A stretch of 64,000 nt of DNA from Haloarcula ordinaria. GTDB taxonomy: Archaea; Halobacteriota; Halobacteria; Halobacteriales; Haloarculaceae. A model generated the notes under the pieces. The model did not search any database and had not been told where the DNA came from. It worked only from the letters and a program-made list of their open reading frames with translations. Shown piece after piece: positions 8,279 through 17,200 of this stretch; within the stretch, counting starts at the first letter, position 1; the number at the start of each line of letters is the position of its first letter. The DNA lies in the NCBI RefSeq assembly GCF_029338275.1, contig NZ_CP119789.1:1426001-1490000 (forward strand). Direction: 5' to 3'. Both the position numbers and the translations under genes were made by a program.

Positions 8279-9577
8279 TCACTGCGTCGGGTCAGCCGGT
8301 GGCAGCGCCCGCAGCGACCGGGGCGGCAGCAGGTAGTTCCCGCGGCGCTCGACGCGCATGTACTGGAGGATGCCGTTGTTGACGCGCTGGCCGACCGCGG
8401 AGTTCTCCGAGACGTCGGTGCCGTTCATCGCCCGGCGCGTCTCGACGAAGTCGGCGATGGACTGCTGGAGCGAGAGGAAGTGTACGCCCGCCTCGCCGCC
8501 GTCGGTCGAGTCGAAGTCCCGACGGAGGATGCGAGGGCTGTTCTCCTCTCTTGCGCCGGAGAGCTTCTGTGCGTGACCGACGACGCCCTCGCGGCGGCTG
8601 CTCTCGACGACGTCCTCGGGGCACTCGTCGATACCGCTGTCGGTGCCGAGGTTCTCGCCGACGCCCTCGACCTTCCCCTCGGCGGCGTGGGCCGGACAGA
8701 ACATCTTCGAGACGCGCTGGTCGCGTGAGTCCTGTTCGTACCACTGCTGGAGCTGCAACCGGATGAACGAGAGGTGTGCGGTCGACCCGCCCGCGAAGGG
8801 ACCCGCTTCGATGGTCACGCGGTCCTCCGAGGCCTGGTTCCGCTTGAACCCGGATTTGAAGCCCATGAACAGCGGAGCGTCCTCCGGCACCGGTTCGGAG
8901 TCCGGGATGCCGTCGACGTCCTGGTTCTCGGCCGGGAGTCCCGCACCGATGAAGCCCGTCCGGCGCGCCGCCGTCTCGAAGACGCCGTCGAACGACCCGT
9001 CCATCTCGTGGTCGTTCGCGGTGTCGGTGGTCCCCTTCAGCGCCTCCTCGGCCTCGAGGACGACGCGTTCGTCGTCGCTCGCGAGGTGGAGCAGCGCGTC
9101 GGGTGTGTCCGGCTCGGGGTCCTCGAACGGAGCCAGCGCTTCGGGGGTGGGAAGGTCGACGCCGGCCGGGCCACTGTCGAAGCGGTCGAAGTACGCCGGG
9201 CCGTACGCCAGGGTGAACAGCAGCCCCTCGTTGCTCCACTCGTAGGCGCGTTCGAGCGAGCGCAGGGCCGCTTCGACCTGCGTCCGGTGGGCCTCGGTCG
9301 GCGCTCCGTCGCCCGTGTAGTCGAGCAGGAGCAACACGTGGTGGTTCGGCATCTGGGGGTTGCCGGCGTCGTCGGTCGCAAGCGCGTCGTCCCAGGCGTG
9401 CTGTCGGTCGGGGAGGTTCGCCGGGTCGTCGATGCCCGCTGGCACCGTCCCGCCGCTGCTCCGGTCGAGACAGGCGGCGAGCGCCGACACACCGCCGATG
9501 GCGACGGCGCTCTTCGCGAACTCGCGTCGAGAGATCCCGCGTCCAGTCATCGCCGTCGCTAGGGACTGGCCCTCCAT
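8279..9577 (-). CDS. Tat-exported DyP-like (EfeB-related) lipoprotein, catalytic Asp replaced
   Basis: A 432-residue exported protein with a twin-arginine signal (ISRREFAKS) and lipobox LAAC (Cys36). The body resembles dye-decolourising peroxidases, the family of the iron-uptake protein EfeB: the C-terminal RILRRDFDSTD segment and the following FLSLQQSIADF are typical. The normally invariant GXXDG motif reads GFKSG (239-243), with Ser242 in place of the catalytic aspartate; a possible haem-ligand histidine is His335. It may bind haem or a metal without peroxidase activity. An alternative start at 9550 shortens the signal by nine residues. It lies between the HTH regulator (33 bases) and the P19-like gene (82 bases). 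Confidence 0.7.
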   Translation of the reverse strand: MEGQSLATAMTGRGISRREFAKSAVAIGGVSALAACLDRSSGGTVPAGIDDPANLPDRQHAWDDALATDDAGNPQMPNHHVLLLLDYTGDGAPTEAHRTQVEAALRSLERAYEWSNEGLLFTLAYGPAYFDRFDSGPAGVDLPTPEALAPFEDPEPDTPDALLHLASDDERVVLEAEEALKGTTDTANDHEMDGSFDGVFETAARRTGFIGAGLPAENQDVDGIPDSEPVPEDAPLFMGFKSGFKRNQASEDRVTIEAGPFAGGSTAHLSFIRLQLQQWYEQDSRDQRVSKMFCPAHAAEGKVEGVGENLGTDSGIDECPEDVVESSRREGVVGHAQKLSGAREENSPRILRRDFDSTDGGEAGVHFLSLQQSIADFVETRRAMNGTDVSENSAVGQRVNNGILQYMRVERRGNYLLPPRSLRALPPADPTQ

Positions 9578-9610
9578 GGTGGTTGTGGTACACCCCTCGA
9601 AATCCGTGCG

Positions 9611-10114
9611 TCAGGGGCCCTCGAGGAAGTGGTCGAGCAGGCGCTCGAAGCGGTCGGTGAGCCGCTCGGGGAGCGACGGCTCGACGGTCCGGAGCAACGC
9701 CGCCGTCGCCGCCGGCCGACGCAGCGAGAGTCGGACCCGGTTGCCGTCCCGTCGCTTCGCGACGACGCCGGCCGCCACGAGCCCGTCGAGGTGATGTTCG
9801 AGCGTGCTCCGGGCGATGCCCAGCTCGTCGGCCACCGCGGCCGGCGACGCCGTCTCCGCCGCGAGCAGGTGGACGACGACGTCCCGTGCCGTCTCGCGTC
9901 TGAGATACGCTAGCGCCCGCCGCTCCCACGGGCCGTATCCCGCCGGATAGTAGTGGGTGCGGCCGTTGCACCGCTGTTCGGTGACCGAGTCGAGCCGCTT
10001 CAGGTGGTACTGGACCTGCCCGGTCGCGAGGTCGAGCGCCCGAGTCAGCTCCCGGAAGTGGACGCCGGGGTTCGCCTCGATGTACCGGTCGATGCGGGCG
10101 CGAGTGCGGGTCAC
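9611..10114 (-). CDS. Two-wing HTH transcriptional regulator
   Basis: A 167-residue protein with two tandem winged-helix domains. The first (residues 1-60) includes HFRELTRALDLATGQVQYHL; the second (residues 85-140) includes AVADELGIARSTLEHHLDGL. This two-domain MarR/ArsR-like layout is common in haloarchaea. I chose the GTG at 10114 because translation further upstream gives a long Arg/Pro-rich extension that is only the shadow of the next gene. The GTGA overlap with the upstream membrane-protein gene indicates translational coupling. It probably controls the cluster that follows downstream. Confidence 0.8.
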   Translation of the reverse strand: MTRTRARIDRYIEANPGVHFRELTRALDLATGQVQYHLKRLDSVTEQRCNGRTHYYPAGYGPWERRALAYLRRETARDVVVHLLAAETASPAAVADELGIARSTLEHHLDGLVAAGVVAKRRDGNRVRLSLRRPAATAALLRTVEPSLPERLTDRFERLLDHFLEGP

Positions 10115-10446
10115 GCGTCCCCCTCCAGGCGCCGCTCGACGCTGCGAGCGTAGTAGACGGCGCCGAGCACGAGGACGACGACGACGGCGTCGATGGCGTG
10201 TTCGAGCAGGTGATGCGTCTCGGGCGAGACGACGGCGGCCGCCGACAGAACCCCGACCAACGGTCGCGCCACGAGCGCAGCGAGCGCGAGGACGACGAGC
10301 AGATACGCCCGCGACTGCCGCCGCCGGTAGGCAGCCACGCCCAGGGCGCACAGCGTCACCGTCGCCACGGCCGACAGGGCGAGCACGACGGCGAAGTCCG
10401 CGTGCAGGCCGCCGACGTGGACGCCGAGGTGAAGCGGCCAATCCAT
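10111..10446 (-). CDS. Small membrane protein with paired histidines
   Basis: A 111-residue membrane protein with about three transmembrane helices (roughly 17-40, 48-72, 84-101). Histidines cluster at both membrane faces: residues 6, 10 and 15 near the N-terminus and HHLLEH at 78-83 before the last helix. That could provide a metal or haem site, which is inference. Its stop overlaps the start of the two-wing HTH regulator by four bases, so the two are made together and may form a sensor-regulator pair. I do not know a named family for it. Confidence 0.7.
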   Translation of the reverse strand: MDWPLHLGVHVGGLHADFAVVLALSAVATVTLCALGVAAYRRRQSRAYLLVVLALAALVARPLVGVLSAAAVVSPETHHLLEHAIDAVVVVLVLGAVYYARSVERRLEGDA

Positions 10447-10524
10447 ACCGACGTTCGGGGCTCGACACACCTCACTCGTTCGGTTCTGGCTGGCCTTTTT
10501 GAGGATGCCCTTCGTCCCCCAGCT

Positions 10525-11235
10525 ATGGACCGCATCGGGTTCGTCTGTGAGCCGACTCACCCCGTGTTCTGGCCCGTCGCCGAACGGCTCGCAGCGCGCG
10601 GCTTCGAGGTCCGGTTCCTCGACCCCACGGACCCGATTCCACGCGACGCCATCGACGCCTGTGCAGCCCTGGCCGGGGCCCGTCTCGGGCGGACGGCGTT
10701 CGACGCGCTGCGGTACGCAGACCGGGTCGGCGTCGAGACGCTGAACGGCTTCGTCCCGACGACGGCCCTCGCCTGTCGGCTGGTCGCGCTCGGCGCCCTC
10801 GAACGCGTCGGCTGTCCGGTGCCGGAGGTCCGGACCGACGCGCCGTCCCGGCCCGCAGCGTACATCAAGCGGGCGCGATACCGGTGGGACACTGCCGAGA
10901 CCTTCTTCCAGCGTCGGGTCGACGCCGACCCGGTCTGCCACCGATACTACGCGGTCGACGACGGCCGCGAGACGCACGTCCGGACCGTGACCGTCCGCTC
11001 GGCGCTCACGGGGTTCGACGACGTGGTCGCCGACGCCGACGTCGACGTCGGGTTGGCGACGCGGGTCCGCGAGCTGCTCGACCGTGTCGGCGCGCGGGCG
11101 CTCGCTGTCGACTTCGTCGCCGACGGGGACGACTGCTACGCCGTGGACGTCGACCCGACCCCGGCGTTCCTCGGGGCCCACATGGACCAGCACGTCGCCG
11201 ACGCCGTGGCGTCGCTGACGACCATCGGCGCCTGA
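10525..11235 (+). CDS. ATP-grasp-like protein (RimK-related)
   Basis: A 236-residue protein with features of a small ATP-grasp enzyme: an N-terminal Rossmann-like half (MDRIGFVCEPTHPVFWPVAE), a lysine segment PAAYIKRARYRW where ATP-grasp enzymes bind nucleotide, an FFQRRV strand, and a C-terminal acidic metal-binding region ALAVDFVAD / YAVDVDPTPAF. Such enzymes join an acid to an amine using ATP; the substrate here is unknown. It is shorter than typical RimK proteins (about 290 residues). The ATG at 10525 is preferred; longer frames run back into the divergent membrane-protein gene. A 45-base gap separates it from proS. Confidence 0.7.
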   Translation: MDRIGFVCEPTHPVFWPVAERLAARGFEVRFLDPTDPIPRDAIDACAALAGARLGRTAFDALRYADRVGVETLNGFVPTTALACRLVALGALERVGCPVPEVRTDAPSRPAAYIKRARYRWDTAETFFQRRVDADPVCHRYYAVDDGRETHVRTVTVRSALTGFDDVVADADVDVGLATRVRELLDRVGARALAVDFVADGDDCYAVDVDPTPAFLGAHMDQHVADAVASLTTIGA

Positions 11236-11280
11236 CGTCCCTCCGGGGAGTTTATTACCGGCACCGGCCAGACTCCGACA

Positions 11281-12735
11281 ATGAGCGGCGAGCAGGAACT
11301 CGGTATCACGGAGAGCAAGGAGCATTCACCCGGCGAGTGGTACGCCGAGGTCGTCCAGAAGGCCGGCCTGGCGGACTACGCCCCCATGGGCGGGTTCATC
11401 GTCACGCGCCCTCGGGGCTACGCCATCTGGGAGCGGCTGCAGGACCACCTCGACGGCTGGTTCAAGGACACCGGCGTCACGAACGCCTACTTCCCGATGT
11501 TCATCCCCGAGTCGTACCTCGAACGGGAGAAGGACATCGTCGAGGGGTTCGACCCCGAGGTGGCGTGGGTCACTCACGGCGGCCACGAGGAACTCGAAGA
11601 GCGGCTGGCGGTCCGCCCCACCAGCGAGTCCATCATCGCACCGTTCATGGCGCAGTGGACCCGTTCGCACCGCGACCTGCCGCTGCGACTGAACCAGTGG
11701 TGTTCGGTCGTCCGGTGGGAGGCCACAGAGACCAAGCCGTTCTTCCGCACGAAGGAGTTCCTCTGGCAGGAGGGCCACACCGCCCACGCGGACATGGACG
11801 GGGCGTGGGACGAGACGATGACCCGCCTGGGCCAGTACCGGCGACTCTACGAGGACGTCCTGGCGATGCCGGTTATGGAGGGTCGCAAGCCCCCCCACGA
11901 CAAGTTCCCCGGCGCACACACGACGACGACCGTCGAGGCGCTGATGCCCGACGGCAAGACCGTCCAGGGGGCGACGTCGCACTACCTGGGGACCTCCTTC
12001 GCCGAGGCGTTCGACATCACCTACGTCGACGAGGACGAGGACGAGACGGTCGCGCACACGACCTCCTGGGGGCTCTCCTGGCGGGCGATGGGTGCGCTCA
12101 TCATGACCCACTCCGACGACCAGGGGCTCGTCTTACCCCCGGCGCTCGCCGAGACGCAGGTCGTCGTCGTCCCCATCTGGCAGGAGGACACCAAAGACGA
12201 GATTCTCGAGTACTCGGCGGACCTCGCTGCGGAACTGGAGGAAGCCGGTATCCGCGTCGAACTCGACGACCGCGAGCACCGCAATCCCGGCTTCAAGTAC
12301 AACGAACACGAGCTCAACGGGATTCCGCTGCGCATCGAGGTCGGCCCCCACGAGGTCGAGGATGGGGAGGCCACACTGGTCCACCGACCCGACGGCGAGA
12401 ACGCCACCGTCGACCGCGAGGCTATCGCCGACACCGTCGCCGACCACCTCGACACCGTCCACGCCAAACTGTACGCGAGTGCGGAAGATACCCTCGAAGG
12501 AGAGATTCGAGAGGCGGAGTCCCGCGAGGAGATTCTGGGCACCATCGGCCAGCACGGCGGCTACGTGAAAGCCGGCTGGTGCGGCGACGAGGCCTGTGAG
12601 GACCCCATCAAGGAGGCCATCGCTGCCGAAATCGTGATGGTTCCGCTGGACCGTGACGAAGAGCCCATCCACGACGAGTGTGCCATCTGTGGCGAGGACG
12701 CAGAAGAGACGGCGTACTTCGCGAAGAGCTACTGA
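11281..12735 (+). CDS. proS: Prolyl-tRNA synthetase, archaeal/eukaryotic type
   Basis: Charges tRNA-Pro with proline. The 484-residue protein has the class II core, with motif 2 in RLNQWCSVVRWE and the preceding RPTSESIIAPF, an anticodon-binding domain, and the C-terminal zinc-binding extension holding GWCGDEACED and CAICGED. It ends in tyrosine, as is typical of the archaeal/eukaryotic form. Length is normal. Its last 7 bases overlap the convergent HalOD1 gene. Confidence 0.95.
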   Translation: MSGEQELGITESKEHSPGEWYAEVVQKAGLADYAPMGGFIVTRPRGYAIWERLQDHLDGWFKDTGVTNAYFPMFIPESYLEREKDIVEGFDPEVAWVTHGGHEELEERLAVRPTSESIIAPFMAQWTRSHRDLPLRLNQWCSVVRWEATETKPFFRTKEFLWQEGHTAHADMDGAWDETMTRLGQYRRLYEDVLAMPVMEGRKPPHDKFPGAHTTTTVEALMPDGKTVQGATSHYLGTSFAEAFDITYVDEDEDETVAHTTSWGLSWRAMGALIMTHSDDQGLVLPPALAETQVVVVPIWQEDTKDEILEYSADLAAELEEAGIRVELDDREHRNPGFKYNEHELNGIPLRIEVGPHEVEDGEATLVHRPDGENATVDREAIADTVADHLDTVHAKLYASAEDTLEGEIREAESREEILGTIGQHGGYVKAGWCGDEACEDPIKEAIAAEIVMVPLDRDEEPIHDECAICGEDAEETAYFAKSY

Positions 12736-13106
12736 CCGGCTGTCTCTCGCAGGCACTCGGGCGCGGGAACCCGGGTCCGGGTCGGCGACTCCGCGGTCGC
12801 CTCGTCCGGTGAGACCCGGATTATGCCCGAAGCGTCGACTGTCACGGACAGGCCGTGATAGCTGAACGTGATGCTCGTGACCGCTCCGTCGTCACTGCGC
12901 TCGAAGAGATTGTCGAGTGCGTCGGGGTCGATGACGCTCGCCAGCGGGTCCATGACGTCGTCGCTCCCAGCGTCGCCGTCTAGCGGGACGGCTGGAAGGA
13001 GTCCCGTGACGGCAGAGACTGCCCTGACGACACCGTCGCTGCGCGTCTGGCCGTCAGTGAGCTCGTACCACGTTGCTGCCGTTTCATCCCTCGAAAATCG
13101 TTCCAT
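12729..13106 (-). CDS. HalOD1 output domain protein (copy 2)
   Basis: A 125-residue protein with the HalOD1 core: ASVIDPDALDNLFER, followed by ITFSYHGLSVTVDASG. It is related to the gene at 1657-2001 but has a longer C-terminal tail. It lies 59 bases downstream of the second HTH-10 regulator, and a TATA-like sequence overlapping that gene's stop codon suggests separate transcription. The function of standalone HalOD1 proteins is unknown. The 3-prime end overlaps proS by 7 bases. Confidence 0.8.
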   Translation of the reverse strand: MERFSRDETAATWYELTDGQTRSDGVVRAVSAVTGLLPAVPLDGDAGSDDVMDPLASVIDPDALDNLFERSDDGAVTSITFSYHGLSVTVDASGIIRVSPDEATAESPTRTRVPAPECLRETAGQ

Positions 13107-13164
13107 CGTCAGAGTACTCTACGCCGCTATCCCTGTTCAGACTCGCTCTTACCTGTGTAAGTCG

Positions 13165-13172
13165 TTTATATA
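13165..13172 (-). promoter_or_regulatory. TATA-like box for HalOD1 gene copy 2
   Basis: Read on the minus strand, TATATAAA lies about 59 bases upstream of the ATG at 13106 and overlaps the stop codon of the upstream HTH-10 gene. The position mirrors the box before the first HalOD1 gene. Confidence 0.5.
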
Positions 13173-13837
13173 CTCGTGTCGCTACTCTCGACGAGCGTGG
13201 CCTCGATGAAGTTCCTGTAGGCCCGTCTGAGGCGGGACGAGAACGCCTGCCGGGAGATACCGACGGCGGCGGAGAGCGACTTCAGGTCGGTCTCACGCGG
13301 CTCCTCGTAGTACCCCTCGGCGAACGCCAACAGGAGCGCTTCCTGCTGTTCCTCGGTCAGGACCCCGTCGGGACTGGTCGGTTCCTCGGAGATGTCGCCG
13401 ATACGGGTCAGCGAGGCGGGGACGTCGTACTCGTGGCAGCGCTCCATGAACCCGGCAATCGCCGCTCGACCGGTCCCACGGAGTTCGAACGTCCAGCCGT
13501 CGGCCGTCCCCACGCCCGAGATTATCGTGACGTTGGATTCCAGGATAGAGTGGAACAGTCCGAGCGACCGCGGGCTCCACTCGGCCCGGAACAGCGCCCT
13601 GTCGTCGAGGTCGTCGGCCACCGTGACCGACTCGAACTCCGGCCGCGCCGCCAGGAGCGACTGGACCGACGCCGCGTCAACCCCGTACACCCAGAAGTAC
13701 GGCATCGTCGACCCGCTGCTCGGTACGAACCGGTCGAGCTCGATCCGTGCGTCGGGCCACGTCTCGAACACCGCACCGGGTGGAAACGCCTCCGTTGGAA
13801 GGCTGAACCGTGCGACGGTCGTTCGGTCCGCGAGCAT
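13166..13837 (-). CDS. Bat-like HTH-10 transcriptional regulator (copy 2)
   Basis: A 223-residue paralogue of the protein at 2079-2726. The N-terminal half has a matching layout (EAFPPGAVFETWPDARIELDR, then MPYFWVYGVD against LPYIWVSGPE in copy 1), and the C-terminal HTH-10 domain has LTEEQQEALLLAFAEGYY and GISRQAFSSRLRRAYRNF. I start it at the ATG at 13837, which aligns with copy 1; a GTG at 13960 would add 41 residues but lies upstream of the expected transcript start. The likely promoter is at 13964-13973, giving a leader of about 100 nt. Confidence 0.85.
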   Translation of the reverse strand: MLADRTTVARFSLPTEAFPPGAVFETWPDARIELDRFVPSSGSTMPYFWVYGVDAASVQSLLAARPEFESVTVADDLDDRALFRAEWSPRSLGLFHSILESNVTIISGVGTADGWTFELRGTGRAAIAGFMERCHEYDVPASLTRIGDISEEPTSPDGVLTEEQQEALLLAFAEGYYEEPRETDLKSLSAAVGISRQAFSSRLRRAYRNFIEATLVESSDTSI

Positions 13838-13963
13838 ACGGTATCCCACCGCCGTCCCGATGTTAGATGTTACGGCCCCCGGCGGTATCGAACGGTCTGA
13901 AAAGCTTTGGGGAGGGAGCGTGTGACGTTTTCTCCGTGCCCCCGTGATGGACTCGGACACCGG

Positions 13964-13973
13964 TGTATATAAA
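13964..13973 (-). promoter_or_regulatory. TATA-like box for the second HTH-10 regulator
   Basis: ATTTATATAC on the minus strand predicts a transcript start near 13943 and a leader of roughly 105 nt before the ATG at 13837. It also argues against the upstream GTG start at 13960. Confidence 0.5.
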
Positions 13974-14176
13974 TGGCCGTCAGACTCCGGTCATACAACC
14001 GGCAGACTGTAGGCGGTTTCATGTTGTCTCGACAATCGTTCAGATTCCCACGAGGGACTGTTATCCGGTCGGCGATACTCTTCAGGAACAATCATCATAG
14101 ACATTATATATCTCTCAATACACCTTAAACATCCTAGTTTGGCATAAACAGGCCCTTAGCCTTTGAGGGACAGTCT

Positions 14177-14184
14177 CTTATACC
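14177..14184 (+). promoter_or_regulatory. TATA box for gltB
   Basis: CTTATACC lies 23-30 bases upstream of the gltB ATG at 14207, the spacing expected for a leaderless transcript. Confidence 0.6.
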
Positions 14185-14206
14185 AGTAGTCGAAAGAAAT
14201 CGCTAC

Positions 14207-17200
14207 ATGGTTGAGCGATATACTGGCGAGTCTGCGAGTGAGGCCGGGCTCGCGGACCCAACTGACGCGCGGTCGAACTGCGGTGTCGGGGTGGTAATGG
14301 ACCTCGACGGCGACAGCGACCACTGGGTAGTATCGGACGGGCTCGAGCTGCTCGAGAACCTGGAACACAGAGGGACGACCGGTGCAGAGAAGAACACCGG
14401 CGACGGGGCCGGAATCATGCTGCAGATGCCCCACGATTTCTTCGTCGACGAAGTCGACGCCGACCTGCCCGCTCGGGGCGACTACGCCGTCGGGACGCTC
14501 TTTCTGCCACAGGATGCGGACGCGGCAGCGGACCTCCGGGACCTCGTGGAGTCGGAACTCGCCGCCGAGGGCCTCGAGGTCGTCGCCTGGCGCGACGTCC
14601 CGACTGACAACTCGGACCTCGGACAGACAGCGCTCGATTCGGAGCCCGCCGTCGTCCAGTGTTTCGTCACCTCTGCGACCGGCAAGACCGGCGACGCCTT
14701 CGAGAACCAGCTCTACGTCGGCCGTCGTGTCCTTGAGAACACAGTCGAAGCCGAGCAGCCTGAGGGCCACGAGCGGTTCTACGTCGTCTCGCTGGCCACC
14801 GACATCGTCGTCTACAAGGGTCTGCTGCTGGCCGAGCAGCTCCCGGAGTACTACCCCGAGCTGAACGACGAGCGGATGCAGTCCTCGTTCGCGATGGTCC
14901 ACGCCCGCTTCTCGACGAACACGCTCGGCGCGTGGCACCTCGCACACCCCTACCGTCGCATCATCCACAACGGCGAGTTCAACACCATCCAAGGGAACAT
15001 CAACTGGATGCGCGCCCGCGAGACGGACATCGCGAGCGATACCTTCGAGGGTGACATCGACGCGGTCAAACCCATCATCGACGACCCCGAACAGTCAGAC
15101 ACTGCGAGCGTCGACAACGCGCTCGAACTCCTCCTGCAGGGCGGTCGTGACCTCCCGCACGCGCTCCGGATGCTCATCCCCGAGGCGTGGCGCGGTGAGA
15201 TGAACGAGGTCACGGGCGACCGCCAGGACTTCTACGACTACCACGCCTCGCTCGTCGAACCGTGGGACGGCCCCGCGCTCGTCGCGGCGACGGACGGCGA
15301 ACGCATCGGCGCCGTGCTGGACCGTAACGGCCTGCGCCCGTGTCGCTACGACATCCTCGAAGACAACACGCTCGTGATGTCCTCCGAGGCCGGCGCGCTG
15401 GACCACGACGCCAGCGAGATCACCGAACGCGGCCGCCTCCAGCCCGGTCAGTGTTTCCTGGCCGACCCCGAGGAGGGCCGCGTCATTCCGGACGCCGAAG
15501 TGTTCGAGGACATTTCCGACGAGAAGTACGGCGAGTGGGTCGCCCAGGAGCAGGTCGACATCGCCGACATCACGGACCGGAAGGACAACTCCCCACAGCA
15601 CTCCGTCGACCGCCTGCGCAGCTACCAGGCGATGTACGGCTACACCTACGACGAGGTCGACCACCTCATTGAGCCCATGGCCGAGAAGGGGAAAGACCCC
15701 GTCGGGTCGATGGGCGACGACACGCCGCTGTCGGTGCTCTCGCAGTTCAACCGGCCGCTCTTTACCTACTTCAAGCAGCTGTTCGCCCAGGTCACGAACC
15801 CGCCGCTGGACTACATCCGTGAGGAACTGGTCACCTCGCTGGAGTCCCGACTGGGCTACCAGCGCAACCTGCTCGACGAGAGTCAGGCCCACGCTCGACA
15901 GCTCGTGCTCGACTCGCCCATCCTCACCGACGAGGAACTGGACGCCATCAAGGGCATCGACGAGAACGGCATGTCGACGAAGGTCGTCGACATCACCTAC
16001 GAGAAGGGCGGTGACCTGCGCGAAGCCGTCGAGGACGCCCGTGCCGAGGCCGACGCGGCCGCCAAAGAACACGACATCATCGTCCTCTCGGACCGCGCTG
16101 CCGGCGACGACCGCGTCCCCATCCCGTCGCTGCTCGCGGTCGGTGGCATCCACCACCACCTCGTCCGCAACGGCCTTCGAAACCACGTCGGCCTCGTGAT
16201 CGAGTCCGCGGACCCGCGTGCAGTCCACCACTTCGCGACGCTCATCGGCTACGGCGCCGGTGCGGTCAACCCCTACCTCTCCTACCAGACCATCGAGGAC
16301 CTCGTCGCCGGCCCGGACGGCGCGGACCTGCCCGACGCCATCGACGCCTACATCACGGCCGTCGAGGACGGCCTGCTGAAGACGATGGCCAAGATGGGCA
16401 TCTCGACCGTCGAATCCTACCAGGGCGCACAGATCTTCGAGGCCGTCGGCCTCTCCTCCGATTTCATCGCCGAGTACTTCGAGGGCACGACCTGCCGAAC
16501 GGAGGGTATCGGTATCGAGGACATCGAGGAGGACCTGCTGCAGCGCCACGAGATCGCCTGGAGCGAGGAGGAACCCGACATCCCCCGCCAGGGCGAGTAC
16601 GAGTTCCGCTCGAACGGCATCCACCACCAGTGGAACCCCAACACGGTCGGCAAGATACAGCAGGCCGTCCGCATGGGCGACTACGACATCTACAAGGAGT
16701 TCGCCGAGCTGGTCAACGACCAGAACGAGCAGCTCCAGACCCTGCGTGGCCTGCTCGAACTCGACTCCGACCGCGAGTCGATTCCGATCGAGGACGTCGA
16801 GCCGGTCGAGGATATCGTCCAACGCTTCGAGACGGCGGCGATGTCGCTCGGCTCGCTGTCGCCGGAGATGCACGAGAACAACGCCATCGCGATGAACCGG
16901 CTGGGCGGCAACGCCAACACCGGCGAGGGCGGCGAACCGCCCGAGCGGTTCCACACCGAGAAGGAGTGTACGACCAAGCAGGTCGCCTCCGGTCGGTTCG
17001 GGGTCACCTCCGATTACCTCGCGGCCGCCGACGAGCTCCAGATCAAGATGGCCCAGGGCTCCAAGCCCGGCGAAGGCGGCCACCTCCCCGGCAAGAAGGT
17101 CAACGAGATGATCGCCCACGTCCGCTACGCGACGCCCGGCGTCGGTCTCATCTCCCCGCCACCACTGCACGACATCTACTCCATCGAGGACCTGAAACAG

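Larger units (their letters stand above)
13838..14206. other. AT-rich divergent promoter region between the HTH-10 gene and gltB
   Basis: A 369-base gene-free stretch, distinctly AT-rich in its last 140 bases. It holds a minus-strand TATA-like ATTTATATAC at 13964-13973 for the HTH-10 gene and the gltB promoter at its right end. A further AT run lies around 14098-14135. I see no small ORF or structured RNA with good support. Confidence 0.6.

Noticed and set aside
13838..13960. GTG start for the second HTH-10 protein at 13960
   Set aside because: The TATA-like box at 13964-13973 would start transcription downstream of it, and the alignment with copy 1 begins at 13837.
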